Assembly (NCBI RefSeq): GCF_014203235.1 | Contig: NZ_JACHIN010000020.1 | Span: forward strand, 112,794 to 176,793 | Origin: Nonomuraea endophytica | GTDB taxonomy: Bacteria > Actinomycetota > Actinomycetes > Streptosporangiales > Streptosporangiaceae | Direction: 5' to 3' | Length of the DNA: 64,000 nucleotides | In this document: positions 51,488-59,994 of the stretch, one piece after another | How the letters are laid out: the number at the start of each line of letters is the position of its first letter | Position numbering within the stretch: position 1 is the first letter of the stretch | Position numbers and translations under genes: made by a program | The notes under the pieces: model-generated | Seen by the model: the letters and a program-made list of their open reading frames with translations, nothing else | What the model was told of the DNA's origin: nothing | Database searches by the model: none

Positions 51488-52987
51488 CTATCTGGCGGCG
51501 GGCACGATGGGCGGCACGGGCGTGTCGGCCGAGCGGACCAGGCGGGGTCCGGCGGGCCCGAACACCTCGCGGGGTTCGGGGAACCACGACAGCAGCGCCA
51601 GGTAGAGCAGCGCGGCCAGGGCCAGGCCGATGGGCAGGGAGACGTCCACGCCTCCGGCCAGGCCGCCGAGCGGGCCGACGAACTGGCCGGGCAGGTTGAC
51701 CGACAGCAGCGCCACCAGCGCCGAGACGAGCCAGGCGGTCATGGCCCGCCAGTTCCAGCCGTGGGTGAACCAGTAGCGCCCGCCCCGCTGGCGGCGGTTG
51801 AAGACCTGCAGCGCCTCGGGGTCGTACCAGCCGCGGCGGGTGACGTAGCCGATCGTCATGATCACCATCCATGGGGCGGTGCAGGTGATGATCAGGGTGG
51901 CGAAGGTGGAGATGCTGGCGGTCAGGTTGGCGGCGAAGCGGCCGATGAAGATGAAGACGATCGACAGGGTGCCGATGAACACCGTCGCGCGCACCCGGGA
52001 GAAGCGCGGGAAGACGCTGGAGAAGTCCAGGCCGGTACCGTACAGGGCGGTCGTGCCGGTGGACATGCCGCCGATGAGCGCGATGAGGCAGACGGGAACG
52101 AAGAACCAGCCGGGGGAGACGGCCAGCAGTCCGCCGACGTAGTTGGGGGCGGCGGGGTCGACGTACGGCGCGGCCTTGACGGCGATGATCGAGGCGGTGG
52201 CCAGGCCGAAGGTGAAGGGCAGGATGGTGGCGATCTGCGACAGGAACGCCGCGGCCATCACGCGGCCCTTGGGCGCGGAGGCCGGGATGTAGCGTGACCA
52301 GTCGCCCAGGAAGGCGCCGAACGAGACCGGGTTGGACAGCACGATCAGCGCCGCCCCGATGAACGACGGCCAGAACAACGGGTCGCCGGAGGAGATCGGG
52401 CCGACGTATCCGGGGTCGAAGTCCCCGGCGAAGGCGACGGCTCCCACGGCGAACAGCAGGGACGCGGCCACCACGGCGATCTTGTTGACGAACAGCATGA
52501 AGCGGAAGCCGTACACGCAGACGACCAGGACGAGACCGGCGAAGATCGCGTAGGCCAGCCCGCGCATGACGTCGTTCTCCGGCAGCCCGGCCAGGCGGTG
52601 GGCGCCGCCGACGAGCGCGTCGCCGGAGGACCACACGGAGATCGAGAAGAAGGCGATGGCCGTCAGCAGCGACAGGAACGAGCCGATGATGCGGCCGTGC
52701 ACGCCGAGGTGGGCGCTGGAGGAGACGGCGTTGTTGGTGCCGTTGAGCGGGCCGAACAACGACAGCGGCGCCAGGATGAGCGAGCCGACGACCAGGCCGA
52801 GCACCGTCGCCGCCAGACCGTGCCAGAACGACAGGCCGAACAGGATGGGAAAGGCGCCGAGCACGCAGGTGGAGAAGGTGTTCGCGCCGCCGAAGGCCAG
52901 CCGGAACAGGTCGAAGGGTGTGGCGCTGCGGTCGGCGTCGGGGATGCGGTCGACACCGTAGGTCTCGATCTCGGTGATGGTGCTCAC
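51488..52987 (-). CDS. NCS1-family transporter (cytosine/purine/allantoin type)
   Basis: 499 residues, about twelve helices. Conserved pieces include FDLFRLAFGGANTFST near the N-terminus and SNPVSFGAFLGDWSRYIP in the middle. NCS1 proteins import nitrogen-rich compounds by cation symport. GTG start at 52987 overlaps the ureohydrolase stop by 4 nt. With the ureohydrolase and PucR regulator it probably imports a guanidino or ureido compound for nitrogen. Confidence 0.9.
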   Translation of the reverse strand: MSTITEIETYGVDRIPDADRSATPFDLFRLAFGGANTFSTCVLGAFPILFGLSFWHGLAATVLGLVVGSLILAPLSLFGPLNGTNNAVSSSAHLGVHGRIIGSFLSLLTAIAFFSISVWSSGDALVGGAHRLAGLPENDVMRGLAYAIFAGLVLVVCVYGFRFMLFVNKIAVVAASLLFAVGAVAFAGDFDPGYVGPISSGDPLFWPSFIGAALIVLSNPVSFGAFLGDWSRYIPASAPKGRVMAAAFLSQIATILPFTFGLATASIIAVKAAPYVDPAAPNYVGGLLAVSPGWFFVPVCLIALIGGMSTGTTALYGTGLDFSSVFPRFSRVRATVFIGTLSIVFIFIGRFAANLTASISTFATLIITCTAPWMVIMTIGYVTRRGWYDPEALQVFNRRQRGGRYWFTHGWNWRAMTAWLVSALVALLSVNLPGQFVGPLGGLAGGVDVSLPIGLALAALLYLALLSWFPEPREVFGPAGPRLVRSADTPVPPIVPAAR

Positions 52988-53925
52988 GGCGACTCCCGGG
53001 GGGTGTTCAGGGCGAGGAGGCTGACCAGGTCGTAGGCGACGTGGGCCGCGGCCACGGAGGTGATCTCGGCGTGGTCGTAGGCGGGGGCCACCTCGACGAC
53101 GTCGGCGCCGACGATCGCGCGGTCGGCCAGGCCGCGCAGGATCTCCAGCAGTTCCCTGCTGGTCAGGCCGCCCGCCTCGGGGGTGCCGGTGCCGGGCGCG
53201 TGGGCGGGGTCGAGCACGTCGATGTCGACCGAGATGTACAGCGGGCGGTCGCCGACGCGCTGGCGCAGGATGTCGACGACCTCGTCGACGCCGCGGCGCA
53301 TGACGTCGGAGGAGGTCAGGATGCCGAAGCCGAGGCGCCGGTCCTCCTCCAGGTCGCGCTTGCCGTACAGGGGGCCGCGGATGCCGACGTGGCTGAGGGC
53401 GGAGGTGTCGAGAAGGCCCTCCTCGACGGCGCGGCGGAAGGGGGTGCCGTGGGTGTACGCGGCGCCGAAGTAGGTGTCCCAGGTGTCGAGATGGGCGTCG
53501 AAGTGCAGCAGCGCGACCGGGCCGTGCCGCTCGGCGGCGGCGCGCAGCAGTGGCAGCGCGATCGTGTGGTCGCCGCCGATGGTCACCAGGCGGGCGTCGA
53601 GGGCGGCGGCCGAGGCGGCGATGGTCTCCACGGCCTCGCCGATGTCGAAAGGGTTGCAGGCGATGTCGCCGGCGTCGGCGACCTGGACCGTCTCGAAGGG
53701 GGAGAGGTCCAGGGCCGGATGGTAAGGGCGCAGCAGGCGCGAGGCCTCGCGGACGGCGGCCGGTCCGAACCGCGCGCCGGGCCGGTAGGAGACGCCGCTG
53801 TCGAAGGGCACGCCGACCACGGCGACGTCGGCGCGGCCGACCTCGTCCAGGCGGGGCAGCCGGGCGAAGGTGGCGGGCCCGGCGAAGCGCGGGATCTTCG
53901 AGGAGTCGAGCGGCCCCCGGGGCAT
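52984..53925 (-). CDS. Ureohydrolase (agmatinase/guanidinobutyrase family)
   Basis: 313 residues. The Mn-binding motifs are intact: GGDHT, FDAHLDTWD and SVDIDVLDP. These enzymes hydrolyse guanidino groups to urea. ATG at 53925 has AAGGA 8 nt upstream; the frame upstream to 53991 lacks support. The substrate (agmatine, guanidinobutyrate, guanidinopropionate or a ureido acid) cannot be chosen from motifs alone, but the coupled transporter implies an external one. Confidence 0.9.
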   Translation of the reverse strand: MPRGPLDSSKIPRFAGPATFARLPRLDEVGRADVAVVGVPFDSGVSYRPGARFGPAAVREASRLLRPYHPALDLSPFETVQVADAGDIACNPFDIGEAVETIAASAAALDARLVTIGGDHTIALPLLRAAAERHGPVALLHFDAHLDTWDTYFGAAYTHGTPFRRAVEEGLLDTSALSHVGIRGPLYGKRDLEEDRRLGFGILTSSDVMRRGVDEVVDILRQRVGDRPLYISVDIDVLDPAHAPGTGTPEAGGLTSRELLEILRGLADRAIVGADVVEVAPAYDHAEITSVAAAHVAYDLVSLLALNTPRESP

Positions 53926-53991
53926 GTCGTGGTCCTTTCGCGTGACAGGTCCTTTCCGGAGAGTGTGCAATCCCCGCGCCGGACCGGACAA

Positions 53992-54022
53992 TTGTGGCCG
54001 CCATGGAATAGCTGCCTATGCT
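53992..54022 (+). promoter_or_regulatory. Probable leaderless promoter of the PucR-type gene
   Basis: TTGTGG (53992-53997), 19 bp, then TATGCT (54017-54022), which is 6 bp from the GTG start at 54029. The ACAATTGT palindrome (53989-53996) overlaps the -35 box and may be an operator. No ribosome site precedes the GTG. Confidence 0.4.
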
Positions 54023-54028
54023 TTGTGG

Positions 54029-55471
54029 GTGACCACAAAAGTTTCGGTGGAGGATCTGGTCCGCTCGCCCGCACTTCAGCTGCGGGTGCTGGCCGGGCGG
54101 GCCGGTCTGTCGCGGTCGGTGTCGTGGGCACATGTCAGCGAACTCGACGACCCGACGCCCTGGCTGCTGGGGGCCGAGGTCATCATGACCACCGGGATCG
54201 GCGTGCCACGCGGGGCCGCCGAGCAGCGGGCCTACCTGGAGCGGCTGGACGACGCGGGGGTGTCGGCGCTGGCGTTGTCGGCCCAGCTGCACGTGCCGCC
54301 GCTGCGTCCGGAGTTCACGGCCGCCGCCGAGGAACGCGGGATGCCGGTGCTGGAGGTGCCGCTGGCGGTGCCGTTCATCGCCATCGCGCAGGAAGTGGCG
54401 GCGGCCGTGCAGGAGGACGCGCGCCAGCGGCTCGGCGCCCAGCTGCAGGTGTTCGGAGCGCTGCGCTGGCTGGCGGCCGAAGACCTCGACAGCGCGACCC
54501 TCGTGCGGCGGCTGGAGCGCTTGTCGGGCTACGACGTCTACGCCTGCACACCTCAAGGACGGCCGCTGCTGGACGGCGTGCCCGTCCCCGACCTGGCGGT
54601 CATCCCCGCCGAGCCCGACGCGCCGCCCACGATCGCCGGCGGGTTCGTGCTGCCGGTGCCCGCGCCCGGCGGGCCCGCCGGCTTCATCGTCGCCTTCGAG
54701 CGGGAGGGCGCGCGGCCCGCCGGGCTGGCCGTCGCCCAGCACATCGCCACCGTCGCGGCCCTGCGCGTCGCCATGGAGCGCCACGACCGCGAGACCCTGC
54801 GCCGCGAAGGCGCGGAGACGCTGGCCGAACTGCTGCAGGACGTACTCGATCCGGCCACCGCACGCCGCCGCCTGGGCAGGCTCGGGCTGACAGGCGAGAT
54901 GGTCCTGCTCGTGGTGCGCGGCGTGCCGGGCGAGTCGCTCCTGCGCGCCCTCGACGAGGTCCCGCACCTGCTGCTGCGCCGCGGAGAGGACCACCACGTG
55001 CTCGGACCCTCCGCCGTCTGTACGGCGGTGGCCGCGCTGCCGGGCCTGTCCGCGGGAGCCTCCCGGCCCTTCCCGGCGGGAGAGTCCACCCGGGTGGCAC
55101 AGCGGGAGGCGGGCTGGGCGGCCACCCGCTCGCGCGAGTCCGGCAAGCCGCTCGTGCACTACGGCGAGGACACCACCGGCCGGTGGCTGCCGGACGACCC
55201 CTGGACACTGAACGCCCTGGTCGAGCACGTGCTGGGACAGGCGCTGGCCTACGACGCGGCGCACGGCTCGCAGCTGGTCACCTCGGTGCGTACGTGGATG
55301 GAGCGGGACAGGCGTACCGAGGAGGCGGCGCAGGCGCTGCACGTCCATCCGAACACGCTCGCCTACCGGCTGCGCCGCTTCGCCGATCTGACCGGGCGCG
55401 ATCTGTCGTCCAGCGCCGCGTTCACGGAGGTGTGGATGGCGATCCGGGCGGCCAGGGAGCTGGACATGTGA
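54029..55471 (+). CDS. PucR-family transcriptional regulator
   Basis: 480 residues. N-terminal PucR domain (about 1-120, VEDLVRSPALQLRVLAG), a central GGDEF-like/PucR_2 region, and a C-terminal helix-turn-helix of the PucR type (ALHVHPNTLAYRLRRFADLTG). Family members control purine and amine catabolism. It is divergent from the ureohydrolase and NCS1 genes with 103 bp between, and so is their likely regulator. Confidence 0.9.
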   Translation: MTTKVSVEDLVRSPALQLRVLAGRAGLSRSVSWAHVSELDDPTPWLLGAEVIMTTGIGVPRGAAEQRAYLERLDDAGVSALALSAQLHVPPLRPEFTAAAEERGMPVLEVPLAVPFIAIAQEVAAAVQEDARQRLGAQLQVFGALRWLAAEDLDSATLVRRLERLSGYDVYACTPQGRPLLDGVPVPDLAVIPAEPDAPPTIAGGFVLPVPAPGGPAGFIVAFEREGARPAGLAVAQHIATVAALRVAMERHDRETLRREGAETLAELLQDVLDPATARRRLGRLGLTGEMVLLVVRGVPGESLLRALDEVPHLLLRRGEDHHVLGPSAVCTAVAALPGLSAGASRPFPAGESTRVAQREAGWAATRSRESGKPLVHYGEDTTGRWLPDDPWTLNALVEHVLGQALAYDAAHGSQLVTSVRTWMERDRRTEEAAQALHVHPNTLAYRLRRFADLTGRDLSSSAAFTEVWMAIRAARELDM

Positions 55472-55629
55472 TCGTGAGGCGGTGTGGCGGTCGTTCTCGC
55501 AAGGTGGGGCAATAGATCCGACACCGTCATGCAGTGGCACTCGGAGCATGACGCGGGAATCCCCCACCAGCCAGCGTGCCAACGCCGTGCTAGCCGGAAA
55601 GCGAACTGGGAAGGGTCCGCGAACACGAA

Positions 55630-55657
55630 CCCGGCCTTTGGCAGCGCAGAGGCCGGG
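55630..55657. terminator. Hairpin between convergent genes
   Basis: CCCGGCCT (55630-55637) pairs perfectly with AGGCCGGG (55650-55657) across a 12-base loop. It is 25 bp from the end of the small secreted protein gene and 158 bp after the PucR gene. Confidence 0.6.
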
Positions 55658-55682
55658 CTCGCAGCGATCAGTCGGGCTGGTT

Positions 55683-55898
55683 CTAGAGGGGCAGGCCGCC
55701 GCCCGCCGCACCGCCGAGCAGACCGCCCAGCAGGCCTAGGAGCACATTGGAAGCCGGCGCGTCCGCCGAAGCCGTGGGTGCGGGCTTGCTCGCGGACTTG
55801 TCCGCATGGGCGTGCGCCGACAGCGCCGGCATCACTCCGATGGCGGTGCCGAGCAGCCCGATGGCCGTCAGCCGCGCTGCAGCCTGCATGATCGTCAT
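55683..55898 (-). CDS. Small secreted protein (71 residues)
   Basis: An N-terminal signal peptide (LTAIGLLGTAIGVMPALSAHAHA) leaves a mature part of about 40 residues: an Ala/Ser/Pro-rich stretch (SASKPAPTASADAPAS) and a Gly/Leu-rich hydrophobic tail (LLGLLGGLLGGAAGGGLPL). GAGGAG lies 5 nt before the ATG. No Cys. Function unknown; surface or wall association is possible. Confidence 0.65.
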   Translation of the reverse strand: MTIMQAAARLTAIGLLGTAIGVMPALSAHAHADKSASKPAPTASADAPASNVLLGLLGGLLGGAAGGGLPL

Positions 55899-56752
55899 GT
55901 GTTCTCCTCATTGTGTTTGTGCACGGAGGTGCTGATCTGGCGACCCACAGTCCAGCTCAGAAGGTGGTCGTAGGGCTCTCCTGCAACGCTCGCGTTGATA
56001 CGACCCAGGCCAAACACCGACCCTCCACTGACCCCGGCAGCCAGATCGATTCGATCTACATGCGGGGTGTCCGCAACGGACGGCACCACTCCCATCGCCC
56101 GCAACCCAGCCCAGCATCCGGTACGGCACGCAGCCGAGTTCCTCGGCGACCAGATCTGGGGGAGGGTTGTGCGGCTTCGAGATCGCCGAACTGCGCGTGA
56201 AGCCGCTGGCCGACCATGATGTCGCCCAACGTCGGCTCCGTCGTCCAGACAGCGGTGGGCCGCTTGACGGCGGTGTTGGTCGAGCCCGGCTTCGCAGGGT
56301 CGATCTTGACCATAGGCACGGTCGCTGGGGCGCTGGCTCCGCCGCCGCCCGCCGTGGTCTGCCGGGCGATCAGCGAGCGGACGGGCCGGGCGGCGCCGTT
56401 GGTGCCCCGACAGGAGATCCGGGAGCTGCAGATGGCGATCCGGCGACTGCCAGGGGTTGGCGATCTACAGGATGGTCTTCAAAGGTACGACTGACAGGGC
56501 GGAGACCGCGAGCGCCTCCAACGAGTCGTTCGGCGGGTGGACAACGACTTTCGCCGATCCGCGGCTGTTCGACTTCATGGAGCTCTGCTGTCGGGTCAGT
56601 GCGTCAGCACCCGCAAGGTAGCGATGGCGGAAGGTGTCTCACGTGTGGCCCCATGGAAGAAGGCTCTACTGGCGCTCATTGATCTTGCCAGAAGCGGGCC
56701 TGAGCGCTGGGCTTGCGTAGCCTTGGTGTCGAAAAGGGGAAGGGAGTTCCGC
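55899..56752. other. Decayed stretch without an intact gene
   Basis: No frame has good codon use throughout. On the plus strand at 56514-56575 the text reads ASNESFGGWTTTFADPRL, reminiscent of the C-terminal part of IstB-type transposition helper ATPases, before running out of frame. Other short frames (56056-56319 minus, 56216-56494 plus) are unrecognised. The gap belongs to the pseudogene-rich block that continues to 59.9 kb. Confidence 0.35.
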
Positions 56753-57298
56753 ATGACACCGAAACAGCCCAAGACCGAGCTCGATGCCCGCTACAGCTCC
56801 GCGCTGAACCCGCGCCCGGGCGCGGAGAACGTCACCGCCACCGACTGGGACCGGGCCCAGCGCCAGCTGCGGGCCGCCGAGATCTTCTGGATCACCACGG
56901 TCCGGCCGGATGGTCGGCTGCATGTCACGCCACTCATCGCCGCCTGGCACGACGGGGCACTGTACTTCAGCACCGGGCAGGGCGAGCAGAAGGCGAAGAA
57001 CCTGGCCGGCAATGCCCACTGCGCACTTACCACCGGGCACAACTCACTGTCCGAAGGCCTCGACATCGTGATCGAGGGTACGGCGGAGCGGGTGACGGAT
57101 CCGGCGCGGCAGGAGGAGGCCATCGCCGCGTTCGAGGCGCAGTACGGGGACCACGTCACCTCGCCGGAGGGGACCTTCTACGGCTTCGGCGACAGCATCC
57201 GCAAGGGCAACGACCTGCTGTTTGCGGTGACACCCAGCACGGCGTACGGCTTCGGGCACGACAGCCAGGTGTTCAGCCACACTCGTTACACGTTCTAG
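56753..57298 (+). CDS. Pyridoxamine 5'-phosphate oxidase-like flavin protein
   Basis: 181 residues. A split-barrel flavin fold is indicated by LRAAEIFWITTVRPDGRLHV, HDGALYFSTGQGEQKAKNL and ALTTGHN. It probably binds FMN or F420; the group includes small reductases of unknown substrate. AAGGGAG lies 6 nt before the ATG. An intact gene surrounded by decayed sequence. Confidence 0.85.
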   Translation: MTPKQPKTELDARYSSALNPRPGAENVTATDWDRAQRQLRAAEIFWITTVRPDGRLHVTPLIAAWHDGALYFSTGQGEQKAKNLAGNAHCALTTGHNSLSEGLDIVIEGTAERVTDPARQEEAIAAFEAQYGDHVTSPEGTFYGFGDSIRKGNDLLFAVTPSTAYGFGHDSQVFSHTRYTF

Positions 57299-57484
57299 CG
57301 AGTGAAATCCCCGGCCGCCAGCGCCGGATACTGTCGCGGAAACGCTGGGCACAGGCCTCACCGGAGGTTGCGCACGGACTCGAAGCCCGTCTGACGGGCG
57401 AGCTTCTTCGCTACAACGCCCTTTGAGCAGTGCTGTCCTGCCATCACCGACCACTTCGGCCGCGCCCGTGACCGAAGATCGACC

Positions 57485-57710
57485 GTGTTCCTTCGCCTGG
57501 CCTATCTCGCCGTTACCAACGTCTTTGCCGCGCTGCGGTGGCGCATGAGCGATCGGGACGAAGACGTCGAGATACTCGCCTTGCGTCATCAGACCACCGT
57601 GCTTGAACGGCAACTCGGCTCCGATGCCAAGGCGAGATTCACGCCCGAGGTCCGGGCATTCCTGGCCGCGCTGCTGACGTCGCTGCCGTGTAAGGTCCTG
57701 CGCGGCCTCT
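57485..57710 (+). mobile_element. Transposase N-terminus remnant (integrase-core, IS3-like)
   Basis: Codons from 57485 give MFLRLAYLAVTNVFAALRWR, then DEDVEILALRHQTTVLERQL and FTPEVRAFLAALLTSLP, the standard N-terminus of an actinobacterial integrase-core transposase. The DDE part is absent: homology stops at about 57710, where a different gene fragment begins. No inverted repeats were found. Confidence 0.7.
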
Positions 57711-57717
57711 CCGCGGG

Positions 57718-57900
57718 GTGGGTATCGCCGGGTACGAACGGATTCTGGGCCCCGACAAGGTCTTCACGCTGCAGACCAAGCTGGTCTTCGCCGACTTCCT
57801 CGCGCTGAGCGGCGACCAGCCCGCCGCCCGCGACCTGTACACGGAGGTGGTGACCACGAGTGAACGGGTCCGGGCCCACCTGGACAGCCTCGACGACTGA
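57718..57900 (+). pseudogene. TPR-protein C-terminal fragment
   Basis: 60 codons (GIAGYERILGPDKVFTLQTK, then SGDQPAARDLYTEVVTTSER) resemble the last tetratricopeptide units of NB-ARC/TPR-type actinomycete proteins, in which ILGPDHPxTL repeats recur. No upstream part remains. It joins the transposase remnant directly, so the transposon probably inserted in or deleted the parent gene. Confidence 0.5.
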
Positions 57901-57923
57901 AACCCGCCGCTATTGACGTGATA

Positions 57924-58583
57924 TCAATCCCGATAAACTTTCAGGGTGAAAGTCCAAGCACCTGATTTTCCGCTCTGATCTGATCTCAGATTCATGAGGA
58001 AAGCGAGCCGGACGTCCATGCCGCCCGTGTATCGTGTGCACGTCGTCATCCGATCGTAAGGGAAGGGATCGCCGACCCAGCCTGTAGGATTGTTGTTGTA
58101 ACGAAGAATTGCGCTGTATTGAGGGGCGCCAGGCACGAACCACCCGCGAGGTGCGGCGACCCCGTTTCCGCCCGGGCCCACCCGTTTCTCCAGCCCATCA
58201 AATTGGATCGACCCGGAGACCTCGGCTATGCGGATGACATCGCCGTCGCGAATGCCGTTCGGCGCCTGCTCGCCGTAGGGTACGGGCGGGAAGACGGCGT
58301 CTCTGTGACCGGCGGAGAAGGTCGTCGTGTTCTGCGTATCGGGCTTTAGGTCCTGGTTGCAGCGGTCCATCGCCGCCGTTGCGTCCTGGGCTGGCGTGGA
58401 GCCGACCTTTTGCGCCACTGCGAGCGCGGCGGACCCTAGAAGAACGATGAACAATCCGAGTGCGACGCCTTTTCTACTCCATGGCTTGACGTTGTGCAGG
58501 ATCATTCCGGCCAATAGGTTGGAGAGCAGGCCGACGGCCGCTATGGCAAGCGCGATCAAGATTACCAGCCATAAATCGAGCAT
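57924..58583 (-). CDS. Membrane-anchored hypothetical protein
   Basis: 219 residues from the ATG at 58583. Two N-terminal membrane helices (LWLVILIALAIAAVGLLSNL, then GVALGLFIVLLGSAALAVA) precede a soluble part of about 150 residues with several beta-type stretches (DGDVIRIAEVSGSIQFDGLE, GAPQYSAILRYNNN). G+C is visibly lower than in flanking genes and rare codons are more common, which suggests horizontal acquisition. No family recognised; the ribosome site is weak. Confidence 0.6.
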   Translation of the reverse strand: MLDLWLVILIALAIAAVGLLSNLLAGMILHNVKPWSRKGVALGLFIVLLGSAALAVAQKVGSTPAQDATAAMDRCNQDLKPDTQNTTTFSAGHRDAVFPPVPYGEQAPNGIRDGDVIRIAEVSGSIQFDGLEKRVGPGGNGVAAPRGWFVPGAPQYSAILRYNNNPTGWVGDPFPYDRMTTCTRYTGGMDVRLAFLMNLRSDQSGKSGAWTFTLKVYRD

Positions 58584-58818
58584 GCCGACACTGTAGCGCT
58601 GTGAACCCTCGCGTACCGAGATCGCTTCGCATCTGGGTCGTGTTGGACTTCCGTGGCGTGGGTCGCAATACTCCATATTGTTCGGGCCATTATGTGGACC
58701 TCACAGAACGGCCCGGCATCGAATCCTCAGGTTCAAGGGATCGTCGCAACATCCCAGTTGAAGGGATGCGATGGGTTTCGAGATCCGGGGGGACGGTCAG
58801 CGGACGCGGGGCTGTGCG

Positions 58819-58941
58819 AAGTTGGTTGCCGAGCGGGCTGAACACTTGCGGCTTGTGCGTGAGGGCATGAGTGGCAGGCGGGCCTGCGAGGTCGTCGGGG
58901 TCAGTCCGCGGACCGACCGCAGGTGGCAAAAACGGGCGTAA
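58819..58941 (+). mobile_element. IS30-type transposase N-terminal fragment
   Basis: 41 codons in frame from AAG 58819 to TAA read HLRLVREGMSGRRACEVVG and SPRTDRRWQKR, the helix-turn-helix that opens IS30-family transposases. The catalytic part is missing; the frame ends at once. Confidence 0.5.
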
Positions 58942-59549
58942 CCCGTCGGCGGCCTACCTCACGGTGACGACCACCTTCTCGTCCGTAAGCGACCACCACA
59001 GAAAACATCGAGATCTTGGCCCGCTGGACACGGTGCTGCTCTGGGGCGAAATCGAGCTTCGAGATGCGGACCAGCAGCCAGGCAACGGCGTTGGGATTCA
59101 TGGCCGCGAATTCGCGAAGCCAGGGACTGGCGTCGCCCGAATTCTGAGCTAGGCGCAGGGCCGGCCGCGCGCCCACCGCGTTGCGGTTGTCCTGGGTGAG
59201 TTCCTCGACTCGCCTGGCGAAGGACTCGATCGGCATCTTGTGAAGAAGGTGAAGACAGTGGTCGAAGCCAGTTCTCGCAGAGCAGGTTGACGAGGTCGCC
59301 TGCGCGCTCGTAGATGGACAGGAGCTCGACCTGCCGGTCCTCATCGAACTTCAGGAACTTGAGGTAGGCGTCCTCCAGGTTGCGTAACCGCAGCGCGCTA
59401 AGGACGTCGTCCAGCGAGGACGCGGCGAAGTTGTTGTTGACCTGGTAGTTGTCGCCCACGCCGCCGTGGAACATGACGCCACGGCTGTATTTCGCGTCTA
59501 TTGACGGGAAGCCGTCGTCGTCCGGATGTTCGCCGCGGGATTTCATCAC
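58901..59549 (-). pseudogene. Frameshifted gene of unknown function
   Basis: The first frame, from GTG/ATG near 59549 (AAGG upstream), gives FHGGVGDNYQVNNNFAASSL and DVLSALRLRNLEDAYLKFLK with good codon use up to LLCENW. It then degenerates. The frame starting at about 59270 continues HLLHKMPIESFARRVEELTQ and AMNPNAVAWLLVRISKLDF. Removing one C in the TGGCTTCGAC at the junction joins them. A second shift may occur near the end. No known domain; one gene was clearly here. Confidence 0.5.
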
Positions 59550-59571
59550 GCCTTGAAGTCGTTGTGGCGAC

Positions 59572-59830
59572 CGTGGAAGAGCCGCAGGCGAAGCGGCCCG
59601 CGGCCTTGGACGGTGTGACCGTACCGCCGTGGATCTTCATTCCGCGGGCGTGGGCCATCGCGACAAGGCGTCGACGTCCCGGATGAGCTGATCGGCTGAT
59701 GGTCGGGGTGGACGACGAACCGGGCAGGCCCAGGTTGTCCGCCCTCAGGAGCACGATCACGTGCCGGGCGCCGCGCTGGCCCAGAACGTCCCTGTGCAAC
59801 TGGCGTGGTCCCGAAGTTCGCGCCATAGGC
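59572..59830 (-). pseudogene. SGNH/GDSL-type hydrolase fragment
   Basis: The minus strand reads HVIVLLRADNLGLPGSSS and later LVAMAHARGMKIHGGTVTP, a typical block-III to block-V stretch of the actinomycete SGNH lipase family (where GxNDIG and ARG-K-x-GGTLTP are usual). The Ser and His motifs on either side are absent, and the Asn of block III is displaced. A decayed piece. Confidence 0.45.
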
Positions 59831-59994
59831 TTCGGCTGGGCGCCCCCACGAAATTTCAGCTCCGCCCGGGGTGCCACTTGATCCGCGGACGGGGTCATCG
59901 CTGAGTCGTACCTGCGATGTATCCCCACGGAGGACGTCCGCGACGGTTTGTCACGGCACCATGCTGAATGACACCTGACAAGGAGGACGCCACA

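Noticed and set aside
51488..55711. A single minus-strand open frame of about 1400 codons covering the NCS1 and part of the ureohydrolase and PucR regions
   Set aside because: Only its last 499 codons (NCS1) are coding. The upstream part lies in the wrong frame for the ureohydrolase and antisense to PucR.
55683..55898. Small secreted protein as a chaplin
   Set aside because: Lacks the chaplin core motifs and Cys pair; only general small-secreted features are shared.
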